Positions 25,783-35,316 are shown, counted from the first letter of the stretch. The stretch: 64,000 bases of DNA from an uncultured Lachnospiraceae bacterium (GCA_934432595.1 CAKRYR010000009.1:1-64000); one strand, 5' to 3'. Notes: generated from the letters alone by a model not told the origin. A program made the numbers and translations.

Positions 25783-26571
25783 TTAATAAAAAGTTTTTAC
25801 TAAATTACCAATGACTAAATTCCAACCATCGGCTAAAATAAATAATAATATCTTAAATGGTAATGAAATTACCGTTGGAGGTAACATCATCATACCCATT
25901 GACATTAAGGTGGACGAAACCACCATATCTATAATTATAAATGGTATGTATATCAGAAATCCTATAATAAAACCTGTTCGTAACTCACTTATTATAAATG
26001 AAGGTATAAGCACAGTATTAGGTATATCTTTCAATTCCTTAACTGGTTTTTCTTTTGTATCTATTTTAGCAATGTCAGCAAAAAGTTTTATATCTTTCTT
26101 TCTTGTTTGCTTAAACATAAATTCTCTAAGCGGCTCCATACCTTTTTCAAAAGCTTTTTCGTATGATATTTTTCCTTCATTTAAAGGTTTTATTGCATCA
26201 TTATTGATCTTAAGAAATACTGGAGACATTATAAATAATGTTAAAAATAATGCTAAACCAATTAAAACTTGGTTAGGTGGTGTCGTTTGTGTACCTAATG
26301 CCGATCTTGTAAAATGTAAAACTAAAATAATTCTTGTAAAAGAAGTTAATAGAATTACAATTGCTGGTGCTAAAGATAATACAGTCAACACTATTAATAT
26401 CTGTATCACACTTGTTATTGAACTTCCTTCATTATCTGGCATTGACACTGTAACTGAATAATCATTCTTTTTAGCATATGCTACAGATGTCATAGATAAT
26501 ATCATTGTAAACAAACATGCAAAAAATAATATTTTTCTTATAAGTCGTCTCTTAATTCTTAATTTCTTCAT
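25783..26571 (-). CDS. fliP: Flagellar export protein FliP
   Basis: The start ATG 26571 lies 7 bases after fliO. The 262-residue product has a cleavable signal peptide (basic MKKLRIKRRLIRK, a hydrophobic core, then SVAYAKK), a known trait of FliP. Four membrane segments follow, with TSFTRIILVLHFTRSALGTQ and PPNQVLIGLALFLTLFIMSP. FliP forms the pentameric core of the export channel. An in-frame extension to 26622 overlaps fliO and is unlikely to be used. Confidence 0.95.
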   Translation of the reverse strand: MKKLRIKRRLIRKILFFACLFTMILSMTSVAYAKKNDYSVTVSMPDNEGSSITSVIQILIVLTVLSLAPAIVILLTSFTRIILVLHFTRSALGTQTTPPNQVLIGLALFLTLFIMSPVFLKINNDAIKPLNEGKISYEKAFEKGMEPLREFMFKQTRKKDIKLFADIAKIDTKEKPVKELKDIPNTVLIPSFIISELRTGFIIGFLIYIPFIIIDMVVSSTLMSMGMMMLPPTVISLPFKILLFILADGWNLVIGNLVKTFY

Positions 26572-26578
26572 ACTAATC

Positions 26579-27022
26579 CTATTCCTGTTTCTCAGTATTC
26601 TTTTTAAGAATACCTTTTGCATTTTTCATTATGTCTTTAAAATTTATATTATTATCCTCCTTTGAAGGTATAATAATATCTTCTTCATTTAGCTGAGCAA
26701 GAACACTTATATTATCCTTGCTAATACCAATTGCTAAATACTTATCTGCTATTCTAATTATCTGAATTGCTTTATTATTATCCAATCTAAAAGATTCTAT
26801 TACATTAATATTTCTATTACCGAAACCTCCCATAGCTCTATTGCCTATAAACCTTGATACATACCAAGCTGCAAATAAAACTAATATAAACACAAAAAGG
26901 AGTCCCAACAATTGCAAAATATTATCTTTAGTAGAATACACACTTCCTGTATTCTTTGCTAAATAAACCCTTGCACTATTGGAAACTCCCCAGGTCTCAT
27001 TACTAAGTAAAAAATTATTCAT
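26579..27022 (-). CDS. fliO: Flagellar export accessory protein FliO
   Basis: The 147-residue protein has one membrane segment (about 38-60) and the FliO-type cytoplasmic domain (NINVIESFRLDNNKAIQIIR, then ADKYLAIGIS). FliO helps FliP assemble into the export gate. It lies between cheY and fliP, as in B. subtilis fliZ/fliO. Confidence 0.88.
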   Translation of the reverse strand: MNNFLLSNETWGVSNSARVYLAKNTGSVYSTKDNILQLLGLLFVFILVLFAAWYVSRFIGNRAMGGFGNRNINVIESFRLDNNKAIQIIRIADKYLAIGISKDNISVLAQLNEEDIIIPSKEDNNINFKDIMKNAKGILKKNTEKQE

Positions 27023-27051
27023 CTCATTATGTCCTATACTCTTATCTTACA

Positions 27052-27414
27052 TTAACCAATTGCTTTCTGAACTGCTTCAATTACCCTTTCAACTTGGAAT
27101 GGTTTAACTATAAAATCCTTAGCTCCTGCTTGAATAGATTCAATAACCATTGCTTGTTGTCCCATAGCTGAACACATAATAACATTTGCACTGCTATCAT
27201 TTTCTTTAATCTTCTTTAACGCATCAATACCATTCATTTCTGGCATTGTTATGTCCATCATTACAAGGTCTGGCTTTAACTGACTGTATTTTTCAACACC
27301 TTCAGCTCCATTAGCTGCTTCTCCAACAACATCATAACCATTCTTTGTAAGAATGTCCTTTATCATCATTCTCATAAATGCTGCATCATCACAAATTAAT
27401 ATGTTTTTTCCCAT
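27052..27414 (-). CDS. cheY: Chemotaxis response regulator CheY
   Basis: The 120-residue receiver domain has the acidic pair DD in ILICDDAAFMR, phospho-acceptor Asp in LVMMDITMPEMNG, the Ser/Thr position in VIMCSAMGQ and the Lys in DFIVKPFQ. It carries the signal from CheA to the motor switch (FliM/FliY). It starts at ATG 27414 after GAGGAGAAG and follows fliY by 15 bases. Confidence 0.96.
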   Translation of the reverse strand: MGKNILICDDAAFMRMMIKDILTKNGYDVVGEAANGAEGVEKYSQLKPDLVMMDITMPEMNGIDALKKIKENDSSANVIMCSAMGQQAMVIESIQAGAKDFIVKPFQVERVIEAVQKAIG

Positions 27415-27429
27415 CGCTCTTCTCCTCGT

Positions 27430-28644
27430 TTATTTTATAATATCTACTATTCTAATACCAAAGTTCTCATCGATTACAACTACTTCGCCTCTAGCAACAA
27501 GCTTACCGTTAACTAACACGTCAATTGGCGTTCCAGTAGCCTTATTAAGCTCAACTATGGTTCCTGGTTTGAATTCTAATATTTCGCTAATACTTTTATT
27601 AGTTCTTCCTAACTCTACTGTAACCTCAAGCGGCACATCCTTAATTAAATCAATGTTCTCTGGTTGTGGCACCGATGTTTGATTACCGCCCCCAAACGAA
27701 GCAAACTGTGCTTGTTGAACATTAATATTATTAAATGTAGCATCAAAGGGTTGTCCAAATCCATTCATTCCCATACCATTTGGCGGGGACATATTAGGAT
27801 TCATAGTATTCTGCATTCCCATAGCTTGTCCATTAACATTAGCATTTTGTGGACTACTTGCTGAGGTAACATTGTTTATGTCATTAGTCTTACTACTTTG
27901 ATTAAATAATGCTTGTATCTCTTCTTGACTTAAACTTTCGCCATTTCCCGAACTAGCATTATTCTGTGAAGTATTATTTGAATTTGATTTTGAAACATCT
28001 TGCATAATCTCATCTCCCGTTGAGTTACCCAAAGTTACATCATCTTCTTCATTACTAGCCCCTTTACATAAACTTTTTGCAAATTCAATTGGAAATAATT
28101 GAAGTACATAGCTATCAACTATATCCTCAATCTCTAATTTAAATCTAACTTGTATAAACTCATCTGAGTTAAAATCATCTTCTGTAAATACATCGGAAGC
28201 ATTGCCATTCTTTATTACACTAACTTGTGGTGGCTCTATATCTATCAATTTATTAACTATACTTGCAAGACTTGTAGAAGAAGCTCCTATCATTTGATTG
28301 GCAACTTCACCAATAGCACTAAGTTCTAACTCTGTAAGTTCAGTACTTTCTTGCATTATCATTATGTTAGAAATAGCTAACACGTCTTTCGTGTTAAATA
28401 ATAATAAATTACTTCCATTTATACCTTCTGTATAAGAAACTCTAACACATACAAATTCATCGCCATATTCTTCGCATAATCCTGACCAATTACTATCCAT
28501 TACTTGAGGTGTTGTAATGGCCACTTTTTTACCAAGAATAGTTGATAAAGTTGATGCAGCTGCACCCATACACATATTAGATATTTCGCCTATGGCGTCT
28601 ATCTCCATATCTGTCAATTTGCTATCAATACCTGTCATATTCAC
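27430..28644 (-). CDS. fliY: Flagellar motor switch phosphatase FliY
   Basis: The 404-residue protein joins a CheC-type phosphatase domain with two ExxN motifs (IDAIGEISNMCMGAA; LSAIGEVANQMIGAS) to a C-terminal FliN domain (DVPLEVTVELGRTNKSISEI, GKLVARGEVVVIDENFGIRI). A linker rich in Asn, Gly, Met and Gln (about 205-310) joins them. It removes phosphate from CheY at the motor and is part of the C-ring. The GTG at 28644 overlaps the fliM stop and has GAGGAG upstream; ATG 28638 is the alternative. Confidence 0.95.
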   Translation of the reverse strand: MNMTGIDSKLTDMEIDAIGEISNMCMGAAASTLSTILGKKVAITTPQVMDSNWSGLCEEYGDEFVCVRVSYTEGINGSNLLLFNTKDVLAISNIMIMQESTELTELELSAIGEVANQMIGASSTSLASIVNKLIDIEPPQVSVIKNGNASDVFTEDDFNSDEFIQVRFKLEIEDIVDSYVLQLFPIEFAKSLCKGASNEEDDVTLGNSTGDEIMQDVSKSNSNNTSQNNASSGNGESLSQEEIQALFNQSSKTNDINNVTSASSPQNANVNGQAMGMQNTMNPNMSPPNGMGMNGFGQPFDATFNNINVQQAQFASFGGGNQTSVPQPENIDLIKDVPLEVTVELGRTNKSISEILEFKPGTIVELNKATGTPIDVLVNGKLVARGEVVVIDENFGIRIVDIIK

Positions 28645-29618
28645 TATTGCTCCTCTCTAATAATAGACTTAATTCGTACCGCATATAAATCATGCGATGC
28701 ACCAGGAGTTGCTGTAAATTTCTTTAAATTTCCAACTATTACTTCTAAATCATCATCAACCCTTGTATTAAGCTTTATTATATCTCCTCGTTGCAAACTA
28801 GTGAATTCATTCACTGATATGACACTTTTGCCTAAAATCGCCTTAACAGGCACATAGGCTCTATTAATAGTTGTTTCTATCTGTTCTCTATAAATACCTT
28901 CTTCTGATTCAGAAGATGTTGAGTACCAATACTTAGTATTCAATCTATCTATAATAGGCTCTGCACATGGAAAAGGTAAACACATCATAATATTACCGCT
29001 TACATCTCCCATAGCAACACTAATTGATACTAATGCCGTCATTTCATTAGGAGAATATAATTGAACAAACTGAGCATTTGTCTCAATTCTTTCTATAACT
29101 GGATTAATAGCTTCAACGTTTTCCCATGATTCTGGCATTAAATCTATACAAATATTAAATATTTTCTCTACTATAGACAACTCTATATCTGAAAAATCTC
29201 TATTTTTCTTAAATGGTCTTCCTGAACCACCTAGTAATCTTTCTATCAAAGCATATGCTAATTCTGAATCGATAGATAAAATCTCATTGCCTGGTAAAGG
29301 ATCCATATTAATAATTCCATACACATTACTAATAGATGAATTCAAAAACTCTGAGAATGTAATAACTTCTGCACTAACTACTTCTACTTGAACATTCTTT
29401 CTCAAATAAATAGGCAACTGAGTTGATAACATTCTAGCATATCCTTCATATATTATCTCTAAAGTTCTTAGATGGTCTTTAGAAAACTTTGAAGGTCTAG
29501 CAAAGTCATATGTCTCTATACGTTTCTTATCAGTCTCCATACTGACTGGATCCATATCACCACTATTAATAGCATTAAGCAATGAATCTATTTCATTCTG
29601 TGATAATACTTCGCTCAT
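28644..29618 (-). CDS. fliM: Flagellar motor switch protein FliM
   Basis: The 324-residue protein starts MSEVLSQNEIDSLLNAI, the CheY-P binding peptide. A CheC-like middle domain and a C-terminal SpoA domain (VDDDLEVIVGNLKKF) follow. It is a C-ring switch component. ATG 29618 follows GGAGGTGACATT; the in-frame extension to 29645 precedes that site. An internal terminator-like hairpin and a promoter candidate lie in the 157-base gap to fliL. Confidence 0.96.
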   Translation of the reverse strand: MSEVLSQNEIDSLLNAINSGDMDPVSMETDKKRIETYDFARPSKFSKDHLRTLEIIYEGYARMLSTQLPIYLRKNVQVEVVSAEVITFSEFLNSSISNVYGIINMDPLPGNEILSIDSELAYALIERLLGGSGRPFKKNRDFSDIELSIVEKIFNICIDLMPESWENVEAINPVIERIETNAQFVQLYSPNEMTALVSISVAMGDVSGNIMMCLPFPCAEPIIDRLNTKYWYSTSSESEEGIYREQIETTINRAYVPVKAILGKSVISVNEFTSLQRGDIIKLNTRVDDDLEVIVGNLKKFTATPGASHDLYAVRIKSIIREEQ

Positions 29619-29684
29619 AATGTCACCTCCAACGAGATGTCTCATTAACTATATCTGCCCTCAAAATATACACTACATATACAT

Positions 29685-29693
29685 ATTATATCA
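29685..29693 (-). promoter_or_regulatory. Internal extended -10 promoter candidate ahead of fliM
   Basis: Minus-strand TGATATAAT is a perfect extended -10 (TGNTATAAT). TTTCTT lies 16 bases upstream as a weak -35. It stands just after the long AT hairpin, suggesting a terminator-promoter pair inside the operon. Confidence 0.5.
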
Positions 29694-29720
29694 TAACACA
29701 TTATACAAGAAAAAAAAACA

Positions 29721-29757
29721 AAAAAATGTAAAAAATACAATATTTTTTACATTTTTT
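29721..29757 (-). terminator. Long AT-only hairpin between fliL and fliM
   Basis: Bases 29721-29737 and 29741-29757 are perfect 17-base inverted repeats (almost all A/T, with one G or C per arm) around a 3-base loop. On the minus strand the hairpin is followed by TGTTTTTTTTTC, a strong U-tract. It looks like a partial or full intrinsic terminator within the flagellar operon. Confidence 0.7.
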
Positions 29758-29775
29758 GTTAATTTTTATTTAATT

Positions 29776-30282
29776 TTACTGATATGTTATACTTCCAAAT
29801 GAAATGTCCACAACAGTTTTAGTATCCAACATCTCATCTATTTCTTCTAATATTTCAGTTTTTATCTGTTCTTTCTTATCTTTTGCCTCTTCTTTTGTAT
29901 ATTTTTCATAAGTTGTATTAATGATATCTTGAACTTTAATCTTATTCTTATGAAGAAGTTTTTTAACTTGACTATAGTCTTTATTCTTAGTATTTAGCAT
30001 AAGAGCAACGCCTCTAATAAGAACATAAGAATCTTTACTAGAACCATAATTTTTAAGATTAATCATCATGCTCTCAGTAGATTTTGTTAAAACATAATTC
30101 TCCATATCCTTAATTACAGCTTTTTCTTCTTTTTGTTCCAATTCAATTTCAGATGCAACCTTTGTTAAAAAGCTCTCTGTTGCATCCATTTTTGGTACAA
30201 CTACCATAAGTATAATTGCAGATAAAACTAAATTTGCAATAGATATAGCTAAAATTAAAACTGCTAGCATATTCTTTCTCAT
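29776..30282 (-). CDS. fliL: Flagellar basal body-associated protein FliL
   Basis: The 168-residue protein has one N-terminal membrane segment (about 5-28) and an extracytoplasmic FliL domain with VLTKSTESMMINLKN and a C-terminal helix ending TVVDISFGSITYQ, typical for FliL. It rings the stator and increases torque. It follows motB by 19 bases. ATG 30282 follows AAAGAGGC. Confidence 0.9.
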   Translation of the reverse strand: MRKNMLAVLILAISIANLVLSAIILMVVVPKMDATESFLTKVASEIELEQKEEKAVIKDMENYVLTKSTESMMINLKNYGSSKDSYVLIRGVALMLNTKNKDYSQVKKLLHKNKIKVQDIINTTYEKYTKEEAKDKKEQIKTEILEEIDEMLDTKTVVDISFGSITYQ

Positions 30283-30301
30283 AAAATGCCTCTTTTCTCA
30301 C

Positions 30302-31123
30302 TTAATTATTTAAATCCGTATAAATTTTAAACTCAACTCTACGATTTTTTGCTCTCCCTGCTGCAGTTTTATTATCTGCAACTGGATTATACTGGCTTCG
30401 GCCAGATGCCTCCAAAGTTTCTGGAGGCAAATTTTTCTCCTCAGTCATGTATTTCCATACCTCATAAGCCCTTGCGTATGACAATTCCATATTGTCATTA
30501 TATTTACCCTTACGTTTTATCGGAACATTATCTGAATGACCTTCTATTTTGATAATATTGTTCTGATAATTTTTTAATATATTTCCAATTCTGCTAAGAA
30601 TTACTTTTGCCTCTTTCTTTATCGTCGCCTCACCAGAATTAAAAACCACTGCACCGCTTAAAGTAAGCTTAACATATTGATATTGATTATCCATTACAAC
30701 TTCAGCTTTTTTATCTAATTGTGCCTTCTCCATATATTCAGCAACTTCATCATATAATTCAGTTGCAGCTTTTTCTTGTTCTTTCTTTACTACTTCACCA
30801 ACATCCAAATCATCTTCTTGCTTTTTAGAATCTTCCTTAGTAGTATCGGTTTGATATTGCTTAGCATCGTCAACTTGTTCAACATTCTTAGGAAACATAT
30901 CATTTTCTAATATTGAATCCGTTGTCACGTTATCAAATATGTCCAATGTAGAACTAAAACTGCTATTTAAAGACGCTGCTATTTCTTCAAATTTAGAAAC
31001 CTCTATCGATGACATTGAAAAAAGCAAAACGAAGAAACACAACAGCAAATTCATTAAGTCACTAAAGGTCGACATCCACGCTGGTGAACCTTTCGGAGCT
31101 TCTTCTTGTTTTTTCTTAGCCAT
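30302..31123 (-). CDS. motB: Flagellar stator protein MotB
   Basis: The 273-residue protein has the MotB start with GSPAWMSTFSDLMNLLLCFF, including the ion-conducting Asp at the head of the single membrane helix, continuing FVLLFSMSS. A Glu/Lys-rich linker and a C-terminal OmpA-type peptidoglycan-binding domain (IIKIEGHSDNVPIKRKGKYN, then ELSYARA and ASGRSQYNPVADN) follow. It anchors the stator. It is 96 bases downstream of motA. Confidence 0.95.
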   Translation of the reverse strand: MAKKKQEEAPKGSPAWMSTFSDLMNLLLCFFVLLFSMSSIEVSKFEEIAASLNSSFSSTLDIFDNVTTDSILENDMFPKNVEQVDDAKQYQTDTTKEDSKKQEDDLDVGEVVKKEQEKAATELYDEVAEYMEKAQLDKKAEVVMDNQYQYVKLTLSGAVVFNSGEATIKKEAKVILSRIGNILKNYQNNIIKIEGHSDNVPIKRKGKYNDNMELSYARAYEVWKYMTEEKNLPPETLEASGRSQYNPVADNKTAAGRAKNRRVEFKIYTDLNN

Positions 31124-31219
31124 AATTTCACCAACCTCTCTGTCCTATAATTGAAAGTTTAATATTTTTATTTATAATACAATGCCTTTAATCATAAAAT
31201 AAATATATTACTCTTATAA

Positions 31220-32017
31220 CTACTCCTCAGAAAAACTTTCTCTATCTGTAGGTGAAAGGAAGGATTTTAATTTTTCTTCTATAACTCTTGGATTTTCTCC
31301 TGCCTGAATAGATAAAATACCTTCTACTAATATCTCTTTAGATATTATCTCATCTTCACTTTTCTCCTTTAATTTAGTTGCAATCGGTGTTGCAATCCAG
31401 TTAGCAAGCAATGAACCATAAAATGTTGTTACTAACGCAACCGCCATAGCTGGTCCGATTGTACTTGGATCATCAAGTCCTTTAAGCATGTTTATCAGAC
31501 CTATCAGTGTACCAATCATACCCCAAGCAGGACCCATTGAAGCCATATTTTCCCAGAATCCAATTGCTGCCTTATGTCTACCTTCTGTAGATGCAAGCTC
31601 AGTCTCCATAATTCCAGATACAAGCTCAGGTTCTGTACCATCAACTATAAGCATTAATCCCTTTTTTAAGAATGGATCATCGAGTTCTCTTGCTGTATTT
31701 TCAAGTGCAAGTAGTCCTTCTTTTCTTGCAATATTCGAGAATTGAATAAGCTTCTTTATTGATTCTATTATTTCATTTTGTTGTACTTTCATAATCTTAG
31801 ATGCTGTCTTTAATTTACCAAAGAAATCTTTAAAATCTGCACACATTACAAGTATACAGCAAAACGTTCCACCAAATGTAATAATTGCAGATGGTGCATC
31901 AAGAAATGATATCAAGTTATCAAAAACCAATTTACCATCGTCAAATGTTATACCAAATATAATTAAAACTAAACACATAACAAGACCAACTATTGACGCT
32001 AAATCCACTGTCTTCAC
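31220..32017 (-). CDS. motA: Flagellar stator protein MotA
   Basis: The 265-residue protein has four membrane segments, a cytoplasmic loop with KEGLLALENTARELDDPFLK, and GPAWGMIGTLIGLINMLKGL typical of MotA. It forms the ion-driven stator with MotB and contacts FliG. It starts at GTG 32017. It is inside the fla/che operon, unlike in B. subtilis but as in several clostridia. Confidence 0.95.
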   Translation of the reverse strand: MKTVDLASIVGLVMCLVLIIFGITFDDGKLVFDNLISFLDAPSAIITFGGTFCCILVMCADFKDFFGKLKTASKIMKVQQNEIIESIKKLIQFSNIARKEGLLALENTARELDDPFLKKGLMLIVDGTEPELVSGIMETELASTEGRHKAAIGFWENMASMGPAWGMIGTLIGLINMLKGLDDPSTIGPAMAVALVTTFYGSLLANWIATPIATKLKEKSEDEIISKEILVEGILSIQAGENPRVIEEKLKSFLSPTDRESFSEE

Positions 32018-32208
32018 CTATCTTTCAATTATAGAAATTTTGATAATTATTATAATCCTTATTAAAAAATCAAATTTTTTGCTATATTATCCATCAGTTT
32101 CAAAACAATCACTTGATTCTAGGACAAAAGTCCCTTCAAATATATATGTCGTACAAAATCTATATAATATTTAATTGTAACATTAAGCCTTTGTCTTATT
32201 TGTTACAT

Positions 32209-32415
32209 TTAATCCTCATTTTCCATATTAAAACTCTGTAGAGTTTTTCTTCTATAATTAACTATTTGATCATATATTTCCATTCTATTTTCTTTAACAA
32301 TTATTTTCTTACCATTAACTAAAGTAATAACCGTATCAGGTGTCTCTTCTATAGTCTCTATCAAATCACAATTAAGTAAAAACTTCTGTTCATTATATTT
32401 TGTTAATTCTATCAT
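32209..32415 (-). CDS. flbD: FlbD family protein
   Basis: The 68-residue protein MIELTKYNEQKFLLNCDLIE with a PDTVITLVNGKKIIVKE segment matches the small FlbD family found between flgE and motA in Gram-positive and spirochaete flagellar operons. Its function is not clearly established. ATG 32415 follows AAGGAGGG. The 191-base gap to motA holds no gene. Confidence 0.92.
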   Translation of the reverse strand: MIELTKYNEQKFLLNCDLIETIEETPDTVITLVNGKKIIVKENRMEIYDQIVNYRRKTLQSFNMENED

Positions 32416-32447
32416 GGAGTACCCTCCTTATATTCTTATTCATTAAT

Positions 32448-32480
32448 GCGAGTGATTCTGTTACTAACAAAACCACTCGC
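32448..32480 (-). promoter_or_regulatory. Strong hairpin upstream of flbD
   Basis: GCGAGTG and CACTCGC form the base of a stem that continues with up to about 8 more pairs (two G-U). It ends about 20 bases upstream of the flbD ribosome site. No U-tract follows, so it is more likely an RNA stability or processing element than a terminator. Confidence 0.5.
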
Positions 32481-32596
32481 TATTAATCTTTTTATATGTC
32501 CTTCGTTCTAATCATTCTTTTAAATTATTAATCCTAGCTTCTGATTTGCTTATTGCAAATATGCACTACCATTAATCTTGGATTAATTAATAATTA

Positions 32597-34681
32597 TTAT
32601 CTCTTCAAGTTAATTAAAGTCTCAAGCATTGAATCTGAAGTTGTAATTGTCTTAGAGTTAGCCTCAAATCCTCTTTGAGTAGTAATCATATTAGTAAACT
32701 CTGTTGATAAATCTACATTTGATGACTCAAGTGAACCTGATGTAATACTAAGTCCAATTGCCATTACATCACTACCAACTCCATCGAAATCGCCTGAGTT
32801 AACAGTTGTCTGGAATAAGCTATTACCTACTGCCTCAAGTCCTGTTGGATTAGCAAATGTAGTTACTGCAATCTGTCCAAGTACCTTCTGAACACCATTA
32901 TCATATTTACCATATATCTTACCATCATTTGATACACTAACACCTGTCAATGTACCTGATGCAAAACCTGCTCCATTACCTGCTGTTCCTATCTCGCCTT
33001 TAACACTTGTTACAGTTGACTTACCACCATCTGCAAACATTGAAAGGGAGGAGAAGTCGATTGTGATTTCTTCGAAAAGATCCTTTGCACTAGTTGGAAC
33101 TGTACTATCTGATGTATGTACTTTAAATGTTACATTAGTTGTTATAGGATTTCCATTCTCATCAAATCTAGTAGTTTGTCCACTAACTTTTGCAAATTTA
33201 CCAGTAGATGCATTAAATAAGATATCTGCACCCTGATTCATTTGTACATCTACCGATTTTTCACCTGTTCCTGTTACAATAGCTCCAATTTTTTGTCCCG
33301 TTATTCTTTCCCCAAAGTTTGCATTTCCATCTTTATCAATTAAAAGGAAACCATCTTTTGTCTGGTAAAATATGTCCTCTGTAACATTAGGTTGTATTCC
33401 AGTTATTTCACCTTTTGCAGCATCAATTATAAATACATCTTCTAATTTATTATAAGCTTCATACTCACGTGTTGTTTTATTAAACTTATATGGCAAAGAA
33501 AAATTTGTAGGATCATTCTTATAAGCTGTCTGTATATCTGTTAATTTATATGTTGACTGAATGTTATTATTTAACGGAATATATTTTCCATTTTTTAATA
33601 TATAAGGACACTCATTTAATTGGTCGACTCCATCTGCTAAAGATAAATTTCCTACATTGTCAACTTGAAGATAGTTATTTATCTCAGATGAAGGTATTGG
33701 TGCAAATCCCAGAGAAGTTCTCTTATAAAGAACTTTCTCATCATTTCCTTGAACAGTTATATCCACACTACCATCATACTGTATACTAGCAGGTTTTGTT
33801 ACTGTCCCCATTGTAGGATCTCCCTTACTATCTTTTGATACTAAAGTAACTGCACCAGTCACTTTATCTACTGCTGTTGCAGAATATGTATATCCTCCAA
33901 AATCAATTGTAACATTTTCCTTTAAAGAGTATGTAGTCTGTCCATTAGATGTTACTGCATCTGTAAATATTGAATTTTCATTTGCATCTATAACATCTGT
34001 TAATTCCACTCTATATTCATTATCATCTTCAGCATCTTTTGATATTATCTTGAATTTAGCAGCATACATATTACCAAGATTATCATAAAAATCCATCTGT
34101 AATACTTTACCATTCTCTAAATCTGGATCATTATTATCTATATTTCCTTGAAAATAAGTAGCTTCTGTAGCTTCCGGTTCAGCATACATATTCTCTGCTG
34201 ACCATATATGGATAGGTGATACTGTATCTTGAACGATATTACCAGTCTCTTTATCAACGCCCCATCCCATTACAAGACCGCCACTTTCTGATGAAAGGTA
34301 GCCTGCACCGTCTATATCAAATGCTCCGTTTTTTGTGAAATAATTTTGACCATCCATTCCTACAATAAAGAATGCATTTCCATTTATCATCAAGTCTAAT
34401 GCTCTATTAGTTGTCTGGCTACCACCTTGTGTAGCTACATTTGTATTAATACTTGCTACAGATGAACCATAACCTATTTGTTTTGCATTAGTTCCTGCTT
34501 TTTGATTTAAAGTGCTTGCTGATGTTGCACTTTGAGTTGTTTGATAAAATACATCAGAAAAGTTTACATTACTTGATTTGAAACCTACTGTGTTAACATT
34601 TGCTACATTGTTACCAATAACATCCATCTTAGTTTGATATGATTTCAAACCAGCAATTCCTGACATAAATGACCTTAACAT
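32597..34681 (-). CDS. flgE: Flagellar hook protein FlgE
   Basis: The 694-residue protein starts MLRSFMSGIAGLKSYQTKMD and contains VIGNNVANVNTVGFKSSNVN, the flagellar rod/hook N-terminal signature. It ends with the matching C-terminal coiled coil (NVDLSTEFTNMITTQRGFEA, then TITTSDSMLETLINLKR). It is much longer than the about 400 residues usual for FlgE, because of an enlarged surface domain rich in Thr, Asp and Gly between about residues 150 and 560. The ATG at 34681 follows GGAGGAG. It polymerises into the universal-joint hook, capped by FlgD and measured by FliK, both encoded upstream. Confidence 0.95.
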   Translation of the reverse strand: MLRSFMSGIAGLKSYQTKMDVIGNNVANVNTVGFKSSNVNFSDVFYQTTQSATSASTLNQKAGTNAKQIGYGSSVASINTNVATQGGSQTTNRALDLMINGNAFFIVGMDGQNYFTKNGAFDIDGAGYLSSESGGLVMGWGVDKETGNIVQDTVSPIHIWSAENMYAEPEATEATYFQGNIDNNDPDLENGKVLQMDFYDNLGNMYAAKFKIISKDAEDDNEYRVELTDVIDANENSIFTDAVTSNGQTTYSLKENVTIDFGGYTYSATAVDKVTGAVTLVSKDSKGDPTMGTVTKPASIQYDGSVDITVQGNDEKVLYKRTSLGFAPIPSSEINNYLQVDNVGNLSLADGVDQLNECPYILKNGKYIPLNNNIQSTYKLTDIQTAYKNDPTNFSLPYKFNKTTREYEAYNKLEDVFIIDAAKGEITGIQPNVTEDIFYQTKDGFLLIDKDGNANFGERITGQKIGAIVTGTGEKSVDVQMNQGADILFNASTGKFAKVSGQTTRFDENGNPITTNVTFKVHTSDSTVPTSAKDLFEEITIDFSSLSMFADGGKSTVTSVKGEIGTAGNGAGFASGTLTGVSVSNDGKIYGKYDNGVQKVLGQIAVTTFANPTGLEAVGNSLFQTTVNSGDFDGVGSDVMAIGLSITSGSLESSNVDLSTEFTNMITTQRGFEANSKTITTSDSMLETLINLKR

Positions 34682-34699
34682 AATATTCTCCTCCATTCT

Positions 34700-34729
34700 G
34701 AAGCGTGAATTTTAATAAATTTACGCTCC
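34700..34729 (-). promoter_or_regulatory. Hairpin just upstream of the flgE ribosome site
   Basis: On the minus strand two 13-base arms pair at 12 of 13 positions (one G-T, one A-C mismatch) around a 4-base loop, ending about 10 bases before the GGAGGAG site of flgE. The remaining gap to 34834 holds no gene. A role in hook mRNA stability or translation is possible. Confidence 0.45.
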
Positions 34730-34834
34730 CCATCATCTTATGTCATAAGGCTTATTATATCTTCTCTGTCGTTCAAAGATATCTACCTCCGTAAGGTCCA
34801 GTAGTATAAGTACCCTTATGACTATCACTTGTTA

Positions 34835-35239
34835 CTATGCAATTACAGCTCCATCAATATTAGTAAATACGTTCTTTTCTTGTTTACCAATTGCTGTAAC
34901 TACCATGTTGTTCTTTGTGTTCACTATAAAATTGTAATCATCTAACATTACTAGGGATTCTTTTATTCCCTTACTTGCTGCTAATTTAGTAGCTTCATTA
35001 AGTCTATTCATCTGCACATCTGATAGCTCAATATTACGACTTTCAAGCCTTTCATTAGCATGCTTTGAAAATATAACTCTATTATCGTCATTTAGAGTTT
35101 TACTTTTTAGTACTTCTTCAAAACTAATACCATTTTTATTTAAGTTATTTTGATTTTGTTGTAATGTATTAGTGTTGTTGTTAACTTTACCAATTTGGCT
35201 TGTCATTTGTTCAATTGAAGGAAATTGATTTACATTCAT
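34835..35239 (-). CDS. Flagellar operon protein of the TIGR02530 family
   Basis: The 134-residue protein has FEEVLKSK, then FSKHANERLESRNIELSDVQ and YNFIVNTKNNMVVTAIGK. These define a small family encoded between flgD and flgE in Firmicutes and other phyla. It is thought to take part in hook assembly, but a precise function is not known. The position between flgD and flgE here agrees. ATG 35239 follows GAGGGATAT. Confidence 0.88.
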   Translation of the reverse strand: MNVNQFPSIEQMTSQIGKVNNNTNTLQQNQNNLNKNGISFEEVLKSKTLNDDNRVIFSKHANERLESRNIELSDVQMNRLNEATKLAASKGIKESLVMLDDYNFIVNTKNNMVVTAIGKQEKNVFTNIDGAVIA

Positions 35240-35316
35240 ATATATCCCTCATTTCTACTCTTAATTTTTATTAGTTTTTCTAATAAATTACCTATTTGAA
35301 TTTAAATAAATATTTA

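Noticed and set aside
25811..26461. 216-residue plus-strand frame opposite fliP
   Set aside because: Antisense shadow; fliP is certain by motifs and operon context.
32018..32208. Small stem AGGAC AAAA GTCC between motA and flbD considered as a terminator
   Set aside because: Only 4-5 pairs with a bulge and no U-tract.
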